Source of the DNA: Chondrinema litorale
Lineage (GTDB): Bacteria; Bacteroidota; Bacteroidia; Cytophagales; Flammeovirgaceae
DNA: 64,000 nucleotides
NCBI RefSeq assembly: GCF_026250525.1
Contig: NZ_CP111043.1
Coordinates: 3,423,001 to 3,487,000, forward strand
Reading direction: 5' to 3'
Shown here: positions 62,850 to 64,000 of the stretch, one piece after another
How the letters are laid out: the number at the start of each line of letters is the position of its first letter
Position numbering within the stretch: the first letter of the stretch is position 1
Program-made: the position numbers and the translations under genes
The notes under the pieces: generated by a model
Databases searched by the model: none
What the model was told of the DNA's origin: nothing
Seen by the model: only the letters and a program-made list of their open reading frames with translations

Positions 62850-64000
62850 TTGGAATCACTGGGGAGACATGTAATTGCAGAATTGTACGATTGTGATGCT
62901 TCAAAAATAGACGATGTAATGCTGGTGCAGCAAGTAATGGAAGCCGCATCTATAGAAGCTGGTGCAACTATTATCAATACAACTTTTCATCATTTTGCGC
63001 CTTATGGTGTTTCGGGAGTAGTGGTGATACAAGAAAGCCATCTTTCGATACATACTTGGCCAGAATATGGTTTTGCATCGGTAGATATTTTTACTTGTGG
63101 TGAATCTGTAAACCCTTGGATTGCGGCAGGAGTAATGGCAGAAAAATTGGGCGCATCTCATCATTCGGCAGTAGAAATGCGAAGAGGGCAAAAGGCGCAA
63201 CTTAATAGAAAACCAGAGTTTGCTATTGCAGATTCTTACAATATTGAAACGAAAGAGCCAGAAGTGAAGCGGAATATCTGGTTTACGGAGAGAACTGAAA
63301 ATTATGCACTTTCAGTTAAACATCAAGGTGATTTACTTTTTAGGAAAAAATCTGAATACCAGCGGATTGAAGTGTACCAGACTGATGCTTTTGGTAGAAT
63401 GTTGGTGTTAGATGGTGTAATTGTACTCACAGAAAAAGACAGTTTTGTATATCATGAGATGATTACTCACGTACCGGCCCTTAGTACAACTAAAGTTGAG
63501 AATGTATTGGTTTTAGGTGGGGGAGATGGTGCTGTTGTTAAAGAATTACTCAAGCATAAAAGTATATCTTCTATTACAGTTTTAGAGATAGATAATGAGA
63601 TAACAGAAGTTTCTAAAAGGTTTTTTCCGGACTTAGAAGCAGCCTTCCATTCTGATAAAGTCAATTATATGAATGGAGATGTAAATGATTTAATAAGCGA
63701 ATTAAAAGCAGAAAGTTTCGATTTGATTATTGATGATTTACACAGCCCTGTAGAAGCAAAAGGCCCAAAAGACGAAAATATTTTTTTAGCCAAAATATCA
63801 AACTTACTTACTAAACAAGGTTTGTTAGTAACCTCATTAGGTGCCCCTAATTTAGATAGAGTGAGTTTTGCCACAAGCTTTAAAAAACTACAAAAGCATT
63901 TTGGTAGCAATAGTCTGGCATGTTATCAAGCGAATATTCCCACCTTTCCGACAGGGATGTGGGTTTTCGCCATATGCGCTAAAAAATCTTTAGGAGAAAT
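62850..64000 (+). CDS. S-adenosylmethionine decarboxylase-aminopropyltransferase (SpeD-SpeE) fusion, 3'-truncated by window edge
   Basis: One uninterrupted frame. SpeD part (about 1-118): with TTG at 62850 as residue 1, the numbers fall on the known residues, Ser63 (processing/pyruvoyl, in QESHLSIHTWPE), His68 and Cys83 (FTCG), identical to Thermotoga-type SpeD. This strongly supports the TTG start. No in-frame ATG lies between the upstream stop (62808) and residue 25. SpeE part (from about 145): IWFTERTENYALSV, QRIEVYQTDAFGRMLVLDGV, LVLGGGDGAVVKELL and VLEIDNEI. The usual DSTDP motif is altered to DDLHSP. Makes decarboxylated SAM and uses it to aminopropylate a diamine. Fusions of this kind are known in some bacteria. 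Confidence 0.9.
   Translation, partial: MESLGRHVIAELYDCDASKIDDVMLVQQVMEAASIEAGATIINTTFHHFAPYGVSGVVVIQESHLSIHTWPEYGFASVDIFTCGESVNPWIAAGVMAEKLGASHHSAVEMRRGQKAQLNRKPEFAIADSYNIETKEPEVKRNIWFTERTENYALSVKHQGDLLFRKKSEYQRIEVYQTDAFGRMLVLDGVIVLTEKDSFVYHEMITHVPALSTTKVENVLVLGGGDGAVVKELLKHKSISSITVLEIDNEITEVSKRFFPDLEAAFHSDKVNYMNGDVNDLISELKAESFDLIIDDLHSPVEAKGPKDENIFLAKISNLLTKQGLLVTSLGAPNLDRVSFATSFKKLQKHFGSNSLACYQANIPTFPTGMWVFAICAKKSLGE

Noticed and set aside
62901..63200. Minus-strand open frame of 99 codons
   Set aside because: It is antisense to the well-supported SpeD domain (Ser63, His68, Cys83 present on the plus strand) and has Cys/Tyr/Arg-rich, non-protein-like composition.
1..64000. tRNA, rRNA, CRISPR array, IS element or prophage
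   Set aside because: I looked for cloverleaf arms, short regular repeats, transposase or integrase motifs and phage structural genes and found none.

Overview
The window looks like chromosome of an AT-rich Bacteroidota bacterium, most likely of the Cytophagales (Flammeovirgaceae-like) group. The evidence is a type IX secretion C-terminal sorting domain on a large secreted protein, many Cys-anchored lipoproteins, TPR and multi-PAS histidine kinases, Bacteroidota-restricted families (DUF3347, HYC_CC_PP, the MnmA form with an insert), little sign of Shine-Dalgarno sites, and TAnnTTTG-type -7 promoter elements. I see no rRNA, tRNA, CRISPR array, insertion sequence or prophage. Genus and species cannot be given from the sequence alone.

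Layout. 1-5.8 kb: 3' part of a class V aminotransferase, a cytosolic GH63-type glucosidase, a MoeB/ThiF-rhodanese fusion and a 1-Cys peroxiredoxin. 5.8-9.5 kb: a 1239-residue secreted fibronectin type III protein that carries an apparently dead SGNH-hydrolase domain. 9.8-15.1 kb: mnmA, a small membrane protein, an outer-membrane protein/lipoprotein pair and a GNAT-like protein. 15.2-17.7 kb: an OmpR-type two-component system diverging from a DUF1573 gene, with a four-unit direct repeat between them. 18-22.9 kb: two consecutive sensor-kinase genes, the first with a degenerate CheR domain, the second with Asn in place of the phospho-accepting His. 22.9-28.6 kb: ICMT-like methyltransferase, a sulfatase-family lipoprotein without its formylglycine Cys, an AI-2E-type permease and a sialate O-acetylesterase-family lipoprotein without catalytic Ser and His. 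28.8-34.3 kb: periplasmic rhodanese, START protein, RluA-type pseudouridine synthase, GNAT, a deoxyribosyltransferase-like protein and an uncharacterised envelope cluster. 34.3-44.3 kb: a leftward copper (Cus-type) efflux operon of eight genes, including a 42-residue Cys-rich membrane peptide. 44.4-48.0 kb: a SWIM-domain gene and a CHAT-like gene each preceded by the same 51-bp element, then a frameshifted PD40 lipoprotein gene. 48.1-58.5 kb: ceramidase-like hydrolase, Cache-HAMP-GAF sensor, GH13 amylase, AlkD-like protein, DUF3124 lipoprotein, ECF sigma factor and DmpA-type peptidase. 58.6-64 kb: PAP2-like membrane protein, rpoN, an acyltransferase, a YCII protein and the start of a speD-speE fusion gene that opens with TTG.

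The recurring theme is enzyme families whose catalytic residues have been replaced: a sulfatase, two SGNH/SASA hydrolases, a CheR methyltransferase, a histidine kinase and perhaps a CHAT protease. These look like binding or scaffold proteins built from enzyme folds. Two are next to each other in one sensor operon (18-22.9 kb), and two are secreted, carbohydrate-related lipoproteins 1.4 kb apart (23.4-28.6 kb). The copper operon is the clearest functional unit: RND pump, adaptor with metal-binding domain, outer-membrane channel, thioredoxin-like protein and several Cys/Met-rich accessory proteins.
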